Source: Pararobbsia alpina
GTDB lineage: Bacteria > Pseudomonadota > Gammaproteobacteria > Burkholderiales > Burkholderiaceae
NCBI RefSeq assembly: GCF_902859895.1
Contig: NZ_CADIKM010000024.1
Location: 1-64,000, forward strand
Length of the DNA: 64,000 bases
Direction of reading: 5' to 3'
Shown here in pieces: positions 26,703-34,051 of this stretch; positions within the stretch are counted from its first letter, which is position 1, and every line of letters begins with the position of its first letter. The translations under genes were made by a program, and so were the position numbers. The notes beneath the pieces are model-generated. The model did no database searches. It worked only from the letters and a program-made list of their open reading frames with translations, and was not told where the DNA came from.

Positions 26703-27887
26703 ATGACACGCGATGTCGTGGTGGTGAGCGGTGTGCGTACGGCGATCGGTGATTTTGGCGGCAGTCTCAAGGACCTTGCGCCAACCGAGCTCGGTGCACG
26801 TGTCGTGCGCGAGGCGCTCACGCGCGCAAAAGTCGGCGCAGACGAAGTCGGCCATGTCGTGTTCGGCCATGTGATCAATACGGAACCTCGCGATATGTAT
26901 CTCGCTCGCGTGGCCGCGATCGATGCGGGCGTGAGCCATCATACGCCCGCGATGACGCTGAACCGTCTGTGCGGCTCCGGTCTGCAGGCGATCGTCTCGG
27001 CGGCCCAGTCGATCATGCTGGGCGACGCGGATATCACCGTTGCGGGTGGGGCGGAGAGCATGAGCCGCGCCCCGTATATGGCACCTGCCGCGCGCTTCGG
27101 TGCCCGCATGGGCGACGCGGGGTTGATCGACATGATGCTCGGCGCATTGCATGATCCGTTCGACGACATCCATATGGGCGTGACGGCCGAGAACGTGGCG
27201 CAGCGCTATGAGATCGGCCGTGCTGCGCAGGACGCGCTTGCGGCCGAATCGCATCGGCGGGCCGCGCATGCGATCGAAGCGGGCTACTTCAAGGACCAGA
27301 TCCTGCCGGTCACGCTCAAGACTCGCAAGGGCGATACCGTGTTCGATACCGACGAGCACGTGCGCGGCGGCACGACCGCCGAAGATCTTGGGAAGCTCCG
27401 GCCGGTGTTCAGGAAGGAGGGCGGCACGGTAACGGCGGGCAATGCATCCGGTCTCAACGATGCGGCCGCGGCGCTTGTACTGATGGAGCGCACGACGGCC
27501 GCGCAGCGCGGCATCAAGCCGCTCGCACGGCTCGTCGCGTATGCGCATGCGGGCGTCGATCCGAAATACATGGGCATCGGTCCGGTTCCGGCCACGCGCA
27601 AGGCACTCGAACGCGCTGGGCTCAGCGTTGCCGATCTCGATGTGATCGAAGCGAACGAGGCCTTTGCCGCACAGGCTTGTGCGGTGTCGAAGGAACTCGG
27701 CTTCGATCCGGCCAAGGTCAACCCGAACGGCTCGGGCATTTCGCTCGGTCACCCGATCGGGGCGACGGGCGCGTTGATCACGGTGAAGGCCCTCTATGAA
27801 CTCGAACGTATCCAGGGCCGGTATGCGCTCGTAACGATGTGCATCGGCGGCGGCCAGGGCATCGCGGCGATCTTCGAGCGGATCTGA
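26703..27887 (+). CDS. Acetyl-CoA acetyltransferase (thiolase)
   Basis: A 394-residue thiolase condensing or cleaving acetyl-CoA/acetoacetyl-CoA. The active-site Cys is in LNRLCGSGLQAI, the His in NPNGSGISLGHPIGATGA, and the second Cys in VTMCIGGGQGIAA. The start at 26703 (MTRDVVVVSGVRT) is standard for the family; the upstream frame is not. It resembles PhaA/BktB-type biosynthetic thiolases, but no polyhydroxyalkanoate gene is adjacent, so a degradative role is equally possible. Confidence 0.93.
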   Translation: MTRDVVVVSGVRTAIGDFGGSLKDLAPTELGARVVREALTRAKVGADEVGHVVFGHVINTEPRDMYLARVAAIDAGVSHHTPAMTLNRLCGSGLQAIVSAAQSIMLGDADITVAGGAESMSRAPYMAPAARFGARMGDAGLIDMMLGALHDPFDDIHMGVTAENVAQRYEIGRAAQDALAAESHRRAAHAIEAGYFKDQILPVTLKTRKGDTVFDTDEHVRGGTTAEDLGKLRPVFRKEGGTVTAGNASGLNDAAAALVLMERTTAAQRGIKPLARLVAYAHAGVDPKYMGIGPVPATRKALERAGLSVADLDVIEANEAFAAQACAVSKELGFDPAKVNPNGSGISLGHPIGATGALITVKALYELERIQGRYALVTMCIGGGQGIAAIFERI

Positions 27888-27950
27888 CCCGTCCTGCCGG
27901 CTCGGGCGCGGCAAGCCCGCGAGGGCCGGCGGATTTCGTGGACTGGGCAG

Positions 27951-28040
27951 GCGACTTGGACGACTCAGACGACTTGGGCGACTCGGGCGATTCAGACGAC
28001 TCAGACGACTCAGACGACTCAGACGACTCAGACGACTCAG
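27951..28040. repeat. Tandem array of ten 9-bp units
   Basis: Ten head-to-tail 9-bp units (consensus ACGACTCAG). The five right-hand units (27996-28040) are identical and the left-hand ones are degenerate (ACGACTTGG, GCGACTCGG, GCGATTCAG). The array lies between the thiolase stop and the start of the lipoprotein gene at 28060, ending 20 bases before that ATG, so it occupies the leader or promoter of that gene. It is not in the reading frame of either gene. Confidence 0.9.
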
Positions 28041-28059
28041 ATGCAAAAGGGCAGAGTGG

Positions 28060-28554
28060 ATGTCAAAAAGTTTCACACCGAGGGGATGGCGGGTGATCGT
28101 GGGGACGGTTGCGTTGAGCGGCTTGCTGGCTGTGCTGGGCGCTTGCGCGACCGGATCCTCCAGCGGGAGTGCGACGGCAGGGTCGAAGCCCGCAGTCACC
28201 TTGCATCCCGACCCTGCGTTCGCCAGCCTGCCTCGTTATGAAGGCACCCTGGGCAAACGCGCGATCGTGCTCAGGCTGGGTGCCAAGACCGGCCCCGACG
28301 ATGGGGGCGGGCTGCATGGCGAGTACCAGTTCGCTGATTCAAAGGAAGTGCGGCTCGTCGCGGGCGATAGCGGCGATAACGGTGTGATCGAGCTCGACGA
28401 GTCCGACGACGGCACGCGCATTTCGGGTCAATGGGTCGGCAAGCTCGCCCCGAACGGGGACTTCAAGGGCGTCTGGAGCAATGTCGATGAATCGGTAACG
28501 GAATCGATCGACCTGCATCGGGTGAAGGGCGCCTCGGCGGCAGGCCAGCAGTAG
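28060..28554 (+). CDS. Putative lipoprotein with beta-rich domain
   Basis: A 164-residue protein with hydrophobic VALSGLLAVLGAC and lipobox Cys at residue 29. The mature part is predicted beta-rich (YEGTLGKRAIVLRLG, YQFADSKEVRLVAG, GTRISGQWVGKLAPNGDFKGVW), a pattern that could form a small barrel binding a ligand. No named family was recognised. A 9-bp tandem array lies just upstream and could alter expression by length change. Confidence 0.8.
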   Translation: MSKSFTPRGWRVIVGTVALSGLLAVLGACATGSSSGSATAGSKPAVTLHPDPAFASLPRYEGTLGKRAIVLRLGAKTGPDDGGGLHGEYQFADSKEVRLVAGDSGDNGVIELDESDDGTRISGQWVGKLAPNGDFKGVWSNVDESVTESIDLHRVKGASAAGQQ

Positions 28555-28659
28555 CGCTCGGCGTGCCGGCGCAGAGGGGGACGGGCACGGATCCCTATGC
28601 TATCCTCGACGGCTTCAATTCGCTTGCCTTCAGTGCAGTTTCCTCTCCCCGCCCTAGCC

Positions 28660-29847
28660 ATGTCAGACGCCGGTCCGAAGCTTCATCCGCAGACACTTTC
28701 GATTCATCCCGACGACCAGATCACTCCCGGCTGGACTGCAGTGCCGGTGCCGGTCGCGCGCGCGTCGACCGTGCTGTTTCCGGACCTTGCCTCGATCCGC
28801 GCCTTGAACTGGCGCGACGATTCGAAATGGCGCTATGGCCTGCATGCGACGCCGACCTCGATGGCGCTCGCACAGCGACTCGCCACGCTCGAGGGCGGCA
28901 AGCATACGCTGCTTCACCCGTCGGGACTGTCGTCGATCACCAATGTCTATCTCGCATTCGTGCACCCCGGCGACGATATCCTGATCCCGGACAACGCCTA
29001 TTCGCCGAATCGTGAACTCGCCGACTGGTACGCGAAGCATCACGGGGTTTCCGTGCGCTACTTCGATCCGATGATCGGTGCGAAGATCGCCGATCTGCTG
29101 CAGGACAATACAAAACTCATCTGGCTCGAGGCACCCGGTTCCGTGACGATGGAAGTCCCGGACGTGCCCGCGATCGCACAGGTCGCACGCGCGAAGGGCA
29201 TTCTGACCGCGATCGACAGCACTTATGCGGCGGGTCTGTCATTCCGTCCGCTCGAACATGGTGTCGACATCGTGATCCAGGCGCTCACGAAATATCAGTC
29301 GGGGGGAAGCGATATATTGATGGGCGCGACGGTCACGTCCAACGCCGATCTTCATGCCGAGCTCAAGCGGGCGCGCATGATCTTCGGCCTCGGCGTGTCC
29401 TCCGACGACTGTTCGCTCGTGCTGCGCAGCCTGCCGACGATGCAGGTTCGCTACGAGGCGCATGATCGCAGCGCGCTTGCCCTCGCTCGCTGGCTCAAGA
29501 CCCGCCCGGAGGTCGATGTCGTGCTGCATCCGGCGTTGCCGGACTGTCCGGGGCACGCGACGTTCATGCGCGATTTCACGGCGGCGGGCGGCCTGTTCTC
29601 GATCGTCTTCAATCCCCGGTACAGCAGCGCGCAGGTCGATGCATTCGTCGAGGGATTGCGCCTGTTCAAGCTTGGCTATAGTTGGGGCGGCGCATTGAGC
29701 CTCGCGCTGCCCTACAACGTCCGCACGATGCGCACCGCGACGCGCTGGCCGCACGACGGTGTGCTCGTGCGTCTGTTCGTCGGCCTCGAGGATGAAGGCG
29801 ATCTGCGCGCGGACATCGAGCAAAGCCTCACGGCGCATCTGGGCTAG
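28660..29847 (+). CDS. metC: Cystathionine beta-lyase
   Basis: A 395-residue PLP enzyme of the Cys/Met metabolism family, cleaving cystathionine to homocysteine. It shows LLHPSGLSSITNVYLAF, AIDSTYAAGLSFRPLEHG, and the PLP Lys in VIQALTKYQSGGSDILMG. The LxxxLTKYxxGHxD-type variant and the C-terminal SWGGALSLALP segment are typical of MetC rather than MetB or MetZ. The start at 28660 (MSDAGPKLHPQ) is preferred over an unconserved upstream ATG. It converges on serB across a 37-bp repeat array. Confidence 0.9.
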   Translation: MSDAGPKLHPQTLSIHPDDQITPGWTAVPVPVARASTVLFPDLASIRALNWRDDSKWRYGLHATPTSMALAQRLATLEGGKHTLLHPSGLSSITNVYLAFVHPGDDILIPDNAYSPNRELADWYAKHHGVSVRYFDPMIGAKIADLLQDNTKLIWLEAPGSVTMEVPDVPAIAQVARAKGILTAIDSTYAAGLSFRPLEHGVDIVIQALTKYQSGGSDILMGATVTSNADLHAELKRARMIFGLGVSSDDCSLVLRSLPTMQVRYEAHDRSALALARWLKTRPEVDVVLHPALPDCPGHATFMRDFTAAGGLFSIVFNPRYSSAQVDAFVEGLRLFKLGYSWGGALSLALPYNVRTMRTATRWPHDGVLVRLFVGLEDEGDLRADIEQSLTAHLG

Positions 29848-29887
29848 ACGAGCCCGGAAACCAGACGAACAAACGAAGCAAGATGCC

Positions 29888-30110
29888 GTCGAACCCGGCG
29901 AACAGACGCACCGGGCTGTCGAACCAGCAACTCGACGGACAGCCGCAGGGGGCCCGTCGAACCGGCAACTCGACGAACAGACGCAGTGGGCCGTCGAACC
30001 GTCAATGGGTCGAACAGCCGCAACGGGCCGTCGAACCGTCAACGGGGCGAACTGCCGAAGCGGGCCGTTGAACCGTCAACTAGACAAACAGCCGCAGCAG
30101 ACCGTCAAGC
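29888..30110. repeat. 37-bp imperfect tandem repeat derived from the 3' end of serB
   Basis: The landmark GTCGAACC (or a close variant) recurs at 29888, 29918, 29956, 29993, 30030, 30067 and 30104, with spacings of 30, 38, 37, 37, 37 and 37 bases. On the minus strand each unit reads like GACGGTTCGACGGCCC...CTGCGTCTGTTCGTCGAGTT. The last serB codons plus stop (GACGGTCTG...CTGCGGCTGTTTGTCTAGTT) form the first, shorter unit. The array fills the gap between the convergent metC and serB genes. Confidence 0.8.
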
Positions 30111-30919
30111 CCGACGAAATTAAAGGCGACGTTCGCCGCTTCGCACACGACGGGCTTGGCACGGAACGCGACTGACAGGCCCGCCTCGGCCATCATCTTC
30201 AAGTCGTTCGAGCCGTCGCCCATGGCGATCGCGCGGGCAGGCACAACGCCGAGGCTCGCGCAGGTTTCGAGCAGCGTGCGAGCCTTGACGTCGGCGTTGA
30301 CGATTTCACCGAGCACGCGTCCCGTGAGCTTGCCGTCGACGATCTCGAGGGTGTTAGCCCGTGTGAAGTCAAGGCCGAGCCGCTCCTGGAGCCGTTCGGT
30401 GAAAAACGTGAAGCCGCCCGAGACGAGCAGCGTCTTGAGGCCCGCGGCCCGTGCACCGGCTAGCATGGCTTCGGCCCCTGGCGAAAGACGCAGGCGCTCT
30501 TCGTAGACACGTTCGAGCGCGCTCGCGTCAAGCCCTTCGAGCAGGGCCACACGGCGCGTCAGGCTCTCGTTGAAGTCACGGATTTCACCGCGCATCGAGG
30601 CCTCGGTGATCGCCGCGACTTCCGCCTTGAGGCCGCAGAAATCGGCAATCTCGTCAATGCATTCGATCGTGATCAGCGTCGAGTCCATGTCCATCGCCAG
30701 CAGCTTGAATGCCGTCAGCGATTGCGGTTCGACGTAGGCGAAGTCGAGTTGATGCGTGCCGCAATAGATTTCGATGTCGGGCCGTTGCGAAAACTGCGCA
30801 TCGACCACGCGCAGGGTGTGCGCGTCGACGAGGCCGGCTGACTTGCCGCGCGCAAGAGCGCTCAGAGGCTTGACGTGCGCAGCGTCGAGCGGGGTGGCGC
30901 TCTGGATGACCAGGTTCAT
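30080..30919 (-). CDS. serB: Phosphoserine phosphatase
   Basis: A 279-residue HAD-family phosphatase, last step of serine synthesis. The nucleophile motif is LAMDMDSTLITIECIDEIAD, followed by LLVSGGFTFFTERL and AIAMGDGSNDLKMMAEAGLSVAF. About 80 N-terminal residues form a regulatory ACT-like part as in E. coli SerB. Its C-terminus (VGLDGLLRLFV) is encoded by the first unit of a tandem repeat that continues past the stop codon. It lies 44 bases downstream of motB on the same strand and may be read from the same transcript. Confidence 0.95.
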   Translation of the reverse strand: MNLVIQSATPLDAAHVKPLSALARGKSAGLVDAHTLRVVDAQFSQRPDIEIYCGTHQLDFAYVEPQSLTAFKLLAMDMDSTLITIECIDEIADFCGLKAEVAAITEASMRGEIRDFNESLTRRVALLEGLDASALERVYEERLRLSPGAEAMLAGARAAGLKTLLVSGGFTFFTERLQERLGLDFTRANTLEIVDGKLTGRVLGEIVNADVKARTLLETCASLGVVPARAIAMGDGSNDLKMMAEAGLSVAFRAKPVVCEAANVAFNFVGLDGLLRLFV

Positions 30920-30963
30920 CGGTATGCTGAAGGGGAAGGGTGGGAACGGCCGCTATTGTAATC

Positions 30964-32175
30964 TCAGCGTCCCGCCGTCCCCTCGGCACGCGCTGACGGG
31001 TTTGCGAACACCGCCGTTGTGACAGTCCCCGTGCTGTCCTTGGCAGGCAGGGTAATCGCACCCGCGTCGCCGGTTTTGACGGGTGTGGCGACGGGTGTGA
31101 CTTTAGCCGCGCCCGGCACCCTGGCTGCGCCGACCCCTGTCTTCGACGCTCCCAACGCCGTCGGCAACTGCCCCGGCGAACTCAGGTCGGTCCGGCCGCC
31201 GTCGCGGAAGAACGCATCCTCCGTCCGCTTGTTCAGCACGACAATACTGATGCGCCGGTTGCTGGGCTCGGCAGGGTTGGCCTTGTTCAATGGCAATGCA
31301 TCGGCAAGACCGCGGACCTGGAGCACCTTCTGTTCAGCCAGGCCGCCGACGCCGAGTTCGCGCCGTGCCGCATTCGCCCGCTCGGAGGACAGTTCCCAGT
31401 TCGAGTAACCTGATTCGGCACCCGCATACGGAGCGGAATCCGTGTGCCCGGCGATCGAGATATGGTTGGACACATCATTGAGCGCCGTGCCGATCTCGTC
31501 GAGGATTTCTTTCGCGTACGGCTCGAGGACGGCCTTGCCGGTCGCAAACATCGGCCGGTTCTGCGCATCGACGATCTGGATGCGCAGGCCTTCGGTCGTG
31601 ATGTCGATCTTGATCTGGTTGCGAAACTGTGCCAGCTTCGGATTCATTTCGACCATCTTGTCGAGCCGCGTCTTGAGCGCCGACAAGCGTTGCGCATCGT
31701 CGTTCTGTTCGGATTGCGTCTTGGCGGCCGTCTGGCTGGTCGCGACCGCGGGCATCAGCGAAGCCTGCGGGTCGGTGTGCGCGTCGGCCGAAGCCTGCGT
31801 GGTCGAATTGGGCACGAGCACCGGGTTCTGCTGCTTCGAATCGTCGCCATGCCGCGTTTCGCCGGGCCTCGAAGTGGTGAGGTCCTTGCCGCCGCCATCG
31901 AGAATGCTGTCGGATGCGCTCACCGACCGGCCGCTCGCCATCGCCACGGCCAGCGGCCTTTTGAAGAAGTCCGCGATGCCCTGCTTGTCGCTCTTGTTGG
32001 TCGAGTTCAGCAGCCACATGAGCAGGAAGAACGCCATCATGGCCGTGACGAAGTCGGCGTAGGCGATCTTCCACGCGCCCCCGTGATGCGGGTGATCGTC
32101 TTGGCCGCCGCGGCGGCGCAGAATCAGCAGGGAGACCTTGGCGGTCTCGCTTTCTTTTTTCCTCGGAGGTGGCAT
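30964..32175 (-). CDS. motB: Flagellar motor stator protein MotB
   Basis: A 403-residue stator subunit anchoring MotA to peptidoglycan. The single membrane helix carries the proton-binding Asp in IAYADFVTAMMAFFLLMWLL. A plug/linker follows, then an OmpA-like peptidoglycan-binding domain with SIAGHTDSAPY and NRRISIVVL (about residues 220-345). The last 60 residues are Ala/Thr/Val-rich. The start at 32175 (MPPPRKKES) leaves a 2-base gap after the motA stop; the longer frame upstream overlaps motA and is not conserved. No chemotaxis genes follow, as they often do in relatives. Confidence 0.94.
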   Translation of the reverse strand: MPPPRKKESETAKVSLLILRRRGGQDDHPHHGGAWKIAYADFVTAMMAFFLLMWLLNSTNKSDKQGIADFFKRPLAVAMASGRSVSASDSILDGGGKDLTTSRPGETRHGDDSKQQNPVLVPNSTTQASADAHTDPQASLMPAVATSQTAAKTQSEQNDDAQRLSALKTRLDKMVEMNPKLAQFRNQIKIDITTEGLRIQIVDAQNRPMFATGKAVLEPYAKEILDEIGTALNDVSNHISIAGHTDSAPYAGAESGYSNWELSSERANAARRELGVGGLAEQKVLQVRGLADALPLNKANPAEPSNRRISIVVLNKRTEDAFFRDGGRTDLSSPGQLPTALGASKTGVGAARVPGAAKVTPVATPVKTGDAGAITLPAKDSTGTVTTAVFANPSARAEGTAGR

Positions 32176-32177
32176 GA

Positions 32178-33047
32178 TCAGGCGGCCTTGGGAGTCTTCG
32201 TCGCCTTGACGGCTTCCTCGAGCTCCTCGAAGCTCGGCCGGTCGACCGAGAACAGCACCTTGCGGCCGAACTCGACTGCGACGGTCGGTGCGTAACCGCC
32301 CATGGCGGCAAGCAGCACGCACTTCACGCATTCGAAGGGCTTGCCCGCTTCCTTCGCCTTGGCGTTGAGCACGCTCGCGAGCGGCCCGATGAAACCGTAG
32401 GCCAGCAAGATGCCGAGAAAGGTGCCGACCAGCGCGGACGCGATCATCTCGCCGAGTTCGGCCGGCGGCACCCCGATCGAGCCCATCGTATGCACCACGC
32501 CCATCACGGCGGCGACGATACCGAACGCCGGCAAGCCGTCCGCGACGGTCTGCACCGCGATACCCGGCACGGAAACCTCGGCATGGTGAGTTTGCAGTTC
32601 GGCATCCATCAGGTCCTGTACCTCATGAACCGCGAGGTTGCCGCTCGACATCATCCGCAGATAGTCGACGATGAAGTCGCGCAGGTGATGATCGTTGAGT
32701 ACCACGGGGTACTTCTGGAAGATCGGGCTTTCCTCAGGCGTCTCGACATCACCTTCAAGGCTCAGCATGCCTTCCTTGCGAGACTTTTGAAGCAGCTCGT
32801 AGAGCAGTGCGATGACCTGAAGGTACTTCTTCTTGTCGTACTTGCTCCCCTTGAAGCAACTCGGCAGGGCTTTGAGCGTGGCCTTCAGCGTCTTGGTCGG
32901 GTTGCTGACGACAAAGGCACCGACCGCGGCACCAAAGATGCAGACAAACTCGAAGGGCTGTATGAGGGCGGCGATATGACCGCCCTCGGCGATGAAGCTG
33001 CCGAACACGCAGACGGTGACGACGACCCAGCCGATGATGACGAACAT
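32178..33047 (-). CDS. motA: Flagellar motor stator protein MotA
   Basis: A 289-residue inner-membrane protein forming the proton channel of the flagellar stator with MotB. It begins MFVIIGWVVVTVCVFGSFIAEGGH and has four membrane helices. The cytoplasmic loop with charged residues (about 60-160) contacts FliG, and conserved Pro-containing helices follow near PAFGIVAAVMGVVHTMG and GTFLGILLAYGFIGPLA. The start at 33047 follows AAGGATCACTCC, which holds a weak ribosome site. It forms a two-gene unit with motB. Confidence 0.95.
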   Translation of the reverse strand: MFVIIGWVVVTVCVFGSFIAEGGHIAALIQPFEFVCIFGAAVGAFVVSNPTKTLKATLKALPSCFKGSKYDKKKYLQVIALLYELLQKSRKEGMLSLEGDVETPEESPIFQKYPVVLNDHHLRDFIVDYLRMMSSGNLAVHEVQDLMDAELQTHHAEVSVPGIAVQTVADGLPAFGIVAAVMGVVHTMGSIGVPPAELGEMIASALVGTFLGILLAYGFIGPLASVLNAKAKEAGKPFECVKCVLLAAMGGYAPTVAVEFGRKVLFSVDRPSFEELEEAVKATKTPKAA

Positions 33048-33433
33048 GGAGTGATCCTTGAAGGGGAAATCAGTCGGAGTAGTTCTCTTCTCCCTGTTTA
33101 CGGTTGCGCCGGCGTCTACTTGATAGTGGCAAGCGGAAACGGACGATATTTTGCGAACCCTGTTTAGCGGACGCTTCGATCGGCGCAATCCAGCCCTATG
33201 GTGCGGATTCGCGGCCGGGTTCGGGACGCTGCCGATTGGCATGCATGCGATCTCGTGCTTATCATCAGGCTGGAATCGAGGGTAGGCAGTAGGTGGACGA
33301 TCGGTGGATGCCTTGTGGCTGATGGCTGGCCGTTCAGGCAGCGAGATGCAAGGCCATGCGCGACGGGGCGGCGGAGCAATGGAATACGCCGTGCCGATGA
33401 GCCGGGCTCGAATATCAACTCAGGAGAGAACCG
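33048..33433. other. Divergent intergenic region upstream of motA
   Basis: About 385 bases between motA (minus) and the secreted-protein gene at 33434 (plus). No gene is seen; flhDC, often upstream of motAB in Burkholderia, is absent. No convincing sigma-28 promoter (TAAA-N15-GCCGATAA) was found by eye. The plus-strand gene has a CAGGAGAGAACC ribosome site at 33420-33431. Confidence 0.5.
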
Positions 33434-33952
33434 ATGAAAACACTGCTGATCGCGGCGGCGTTTGCGGCAGCCCTCGCAGGGGGAAGCCCTGCTGTCTATG
33501 CCCTATTGCCGGAGGGGCGTGTGGCCTACACCGTCAAGGTTCATTCGAAGGCTTACGGAGATAGCCAGTCGACCCGCCAGATCGCGTCGGGGCAGACCGA
33601 CGACTATTCATGGAAGTCGACGCCTCCGGGTGGTCCGGTCGCCTTTCCCGCACAATGCGCGTCGGCCCATGACTGGCCGGTCGATGAAAACGGTGCGCTC
33701 CAGCGGCAGACACGCGTGCGCCTCGCACCGGTGGTCAACAAGCCGGGGGTCGCGACGATCCAGCTGGGCTTCGACGCGATCAGTCCGCAGGGCAAGGCGC
33801 CCAGGCAGGGTTCGGCCGCGGCCGGTGCCAATGCCTGCCCCCCTGTCAACCAGTACAGTGAAATCGTCCGTTTCACCCTGCCACTCAATGGCAAGCCCAA
33901 GACGCTGACACTCAAGGATGGCACGCAGGTCATCGTCAGCGGCAAGCCGTGA
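33434..33952 (+). CDS. Secreted hypothetical protein
   Basis: A 172-residue protein with a Sec signal peptide (MKTLLIAAAFAAALAGGSPAVYA, cleavage expected near residue 23). The mature part is mostly beta and contains Cys residues in FPAQCASAHDW and ANACPPVNQY that could form a disulfide in the periplasm. No family was recognised. It has a good AGGAG ribosome site and stands alone between motA and the EAL gene. Confidence 0.75.
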   Translation: MKTLLIAAAFAAALAGGSPAVYALLPEGRVAYTVKVHSKAYGDSQSTRQIASGQTDDYSWKSTPPGGPVAFPAQCASAHDWPVDENGALQRQTRVRLAPVVNKPGVATIQLGFDAISPQGKAPRQGSAAAGANACPPVNQYSEIVRFTLPLNGKPKTLTLKDGTQVIVSGKP

Positions 33953-34051
33953 CGGCGCGCGGGACGCCCCCGTTCGGCGAAGGGTGCAATGAGCGGCAGA
34001 GCGGTGAACCCGCAATGGGTAGGTGACCCGAGGCGAGGCGCGGCGAGCGCT

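Noticed and set aside
27839-28096. Small acidic Asp-Ser repeat protein across the 9-bp array
   Set aside because: The start lies inside the thiolase gene, there is no ribosome site, and the frame overlaps the start of the lipoprotein gene.
26634-28199. Open frame of 521 codons on the minus strand including Ser-Arg-Leu repeats
   Set aside because: It is antisense to the thiolase gene; the repeats are just the translated 9-bp array.
29888-30110. CRISPR array
   Set aside because: Units follow each other head to tail with no unique spacers, and no cas genes are nearby.
33048-33200. Sigma-28 flagellar promoter upstream of motA
   Set aside because: TAAA boxes occur, but no GCCGATAA-like element stands at the right spacing.
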